DNA from: Candidatus Caccovivens faecavium
GTDB lineage: Bacteria; Bacillota; Clostridia; Christensenellales; UBA1242
DNA: 13,722 nt
NCBI GenBank assembly: GCA_018715545.1
Contig: DVLK01000088.1
Span: forward strand, 1-13,722
Direction of reading: 5' to 3'
Part shown: in pieces, positions 13,060 through 13,722 of the stretch
Layout of the letters: every line of letters begins with the position of its first letter
How positions within the stretch are numbered: position 1 is the stretch's first letter
Notes under the pieces: generated by a model
Told to the model about the DNA's origin: nothing
Seen by the model: only the letters and a program-made list of their open reading frames with translations
The model's database searches: none
Program-made: the position numbers and the translations under genes

Positions 13060-13677
13060 CTACTTTACCAAAAACTCATAAGGAATATTCTTGTCTAAAT
13101 ACTTCAAAAACACTTTTTCTGCGCTTTTGCCTGCCGTTCCCTCTATATAATTATAATGCGTTGGAATAACAAGTTTCGGTCTTATAATATTGGCAAGCCT
13201 TGCGCCGTTTTCGGCATCCATTGTAAAAGTTCCTCCGATTGGAACAAGAAGAACATCCGTCTTGACCTTGGCTAGTTCTTCCGTCAAATCGGTATCTCCA
13301 CAAACAGTATAACTCACATTGTTGATGATGACGGTATAACCGACAAAGCCCAATTCTTTAAAATGATGATGCCCAAAGTTATAGGCAGGAAAAGTTGTGT
13401 ATTTCACGCCTAACACTTCGCCCGACATATTTGGCTTAACCAAAACTATTTCATTTTTAAAGTGTTTTTCTAATATCTTTTTGCTATCCTCAGTGCAAAT
13501 AAAAACAGTTTTATCATTCATCACCTTTCTTATAGATTTTATATCTAAATGGTCAAAGTGTGAATGAGTGATAAAAATAATTTTAGCGTTTTGTGGTTTA
13601 TCATCTACATCAAAAGGGTCGAAATAAAACTCTTCATCTATACAAATAGAGCTATGGCAGTTTATTTTTATATTCAT
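13060..13677 (-). CDS. Metallo-beta-lactamase-fold hydrolase (UPF0173-like)
   Basis: A 205-residue cytoplasmic metal-dependent hydrolase. The metal ligands are present: H38-x-H40-x-D42-H43 (HSHFDH), a His in the FGHHHFKELGFVGY region (103-105), D128 in CGDTD, and H174 in PTHY. The GGTFTMD segment (148-154) and H8 near the N-terminus fit the UPF0173/YtkL group of small MBL proteins, whose substrates are not settled. AGGAGG (13682-13687) is 4 nt before ATG 13677. No clear terminator follows its TAG stop in 12986-13059. Transcription may start outside the window, since only 45 nt remain upstream. Confidence 0.9.
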   Translation of the reverse strand: MNIKINCHSSICIDEEFYFDPFDVDDKPQNAKIIFITHSHFDHLDIKSIRKVMNDKTVFICTEDSKKILEKHFKNEIVLVKPNMSGEVLGVKYTTFPAYNFGHHHFKELGFVGYTVIINNVSYTVCGDTDLTEELAKVKTDVLLVPIGGTFTMDAENGARLANIIRPKLVIPTHYNYIEGTAGKSAEKVFLKYLDKNIPYEFLVK

Positions 13678-13722
13678 ATTTCCTCCTCGCTATCACTAAC
13701 TTAAAAATTTTCTTGTTTTTAA

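Overview
This window looks like a chromosomal segment of a low-GC Gram-positive bacterium, most likely an uncultured gut-type Firmicute (Clostridia-like). The basis is AT-rich sequence, AGGAGG-type ribosome binding sites, sigma-A type promoters (TTGACA/TATAAT, several with extended -10), U-tract terminators, the standard bacterial code with TGA used as stop, and the pairing of comEC with holA. No rRNA, tRNA, CRISPR array, transposase or phage structural gene is visible. The species assignment is inference only.

Layout. 1-492 (+): terminator of an upstream gene overlapping a good promoter, then a small unknown alpha/beta protein with an S-P-H-C motif. 493-780: gene-free, with one copy of a short dispersed repeat. 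781-3842 (-): a self-contained one-gene unit with an exact-consensus promoter, a 989-residue protein of unknown family with one central membrane anchor, and a perfect palindromic terminator. 3843-5069 (-): a small HD-domain protein flanked on both sides by five copies of a TGTCATYCTGAGC repeat family. 5070-8440 (-): a probable operon of a 106-residue unknown protein, comEC and holA. 8503-9374 (+): an unknown multi-pass membrane protein whose start is unclear. 9348-10900 (-): lysS, with a terminator shared with the convergent membrane gene. 10946-11103: an intergenic region with two interleaved inverted repeats. 11100-12290 (-): a DUF2207-type membrane protein lacking the usual extracellular N-terminal domain. 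12351-12460 (-): a possible attenuator or small RNA. 12495-12985 (-): rplS with its own promoter, folded leader and terminator. 13060-13687 (-): a UPF0173-type metallo-beta-lactamase-fold hydrolase.

How the genes relate. The recognised genes are housekeeping: replication clamp loading (holA), tRNA charging (lysS), ribosome assembly (rplS) and DNA uptake (comEC). They are separated by lineage-specific unknown genes that mostly have their own promoters and terminators. The least explained objects are the 989-residue anchored protein, the DUF2207 upstream region with competing hairpins, the interleaved inverted repeats, and the membrane gene whose ATG is one base out of frame across a run of seven A.
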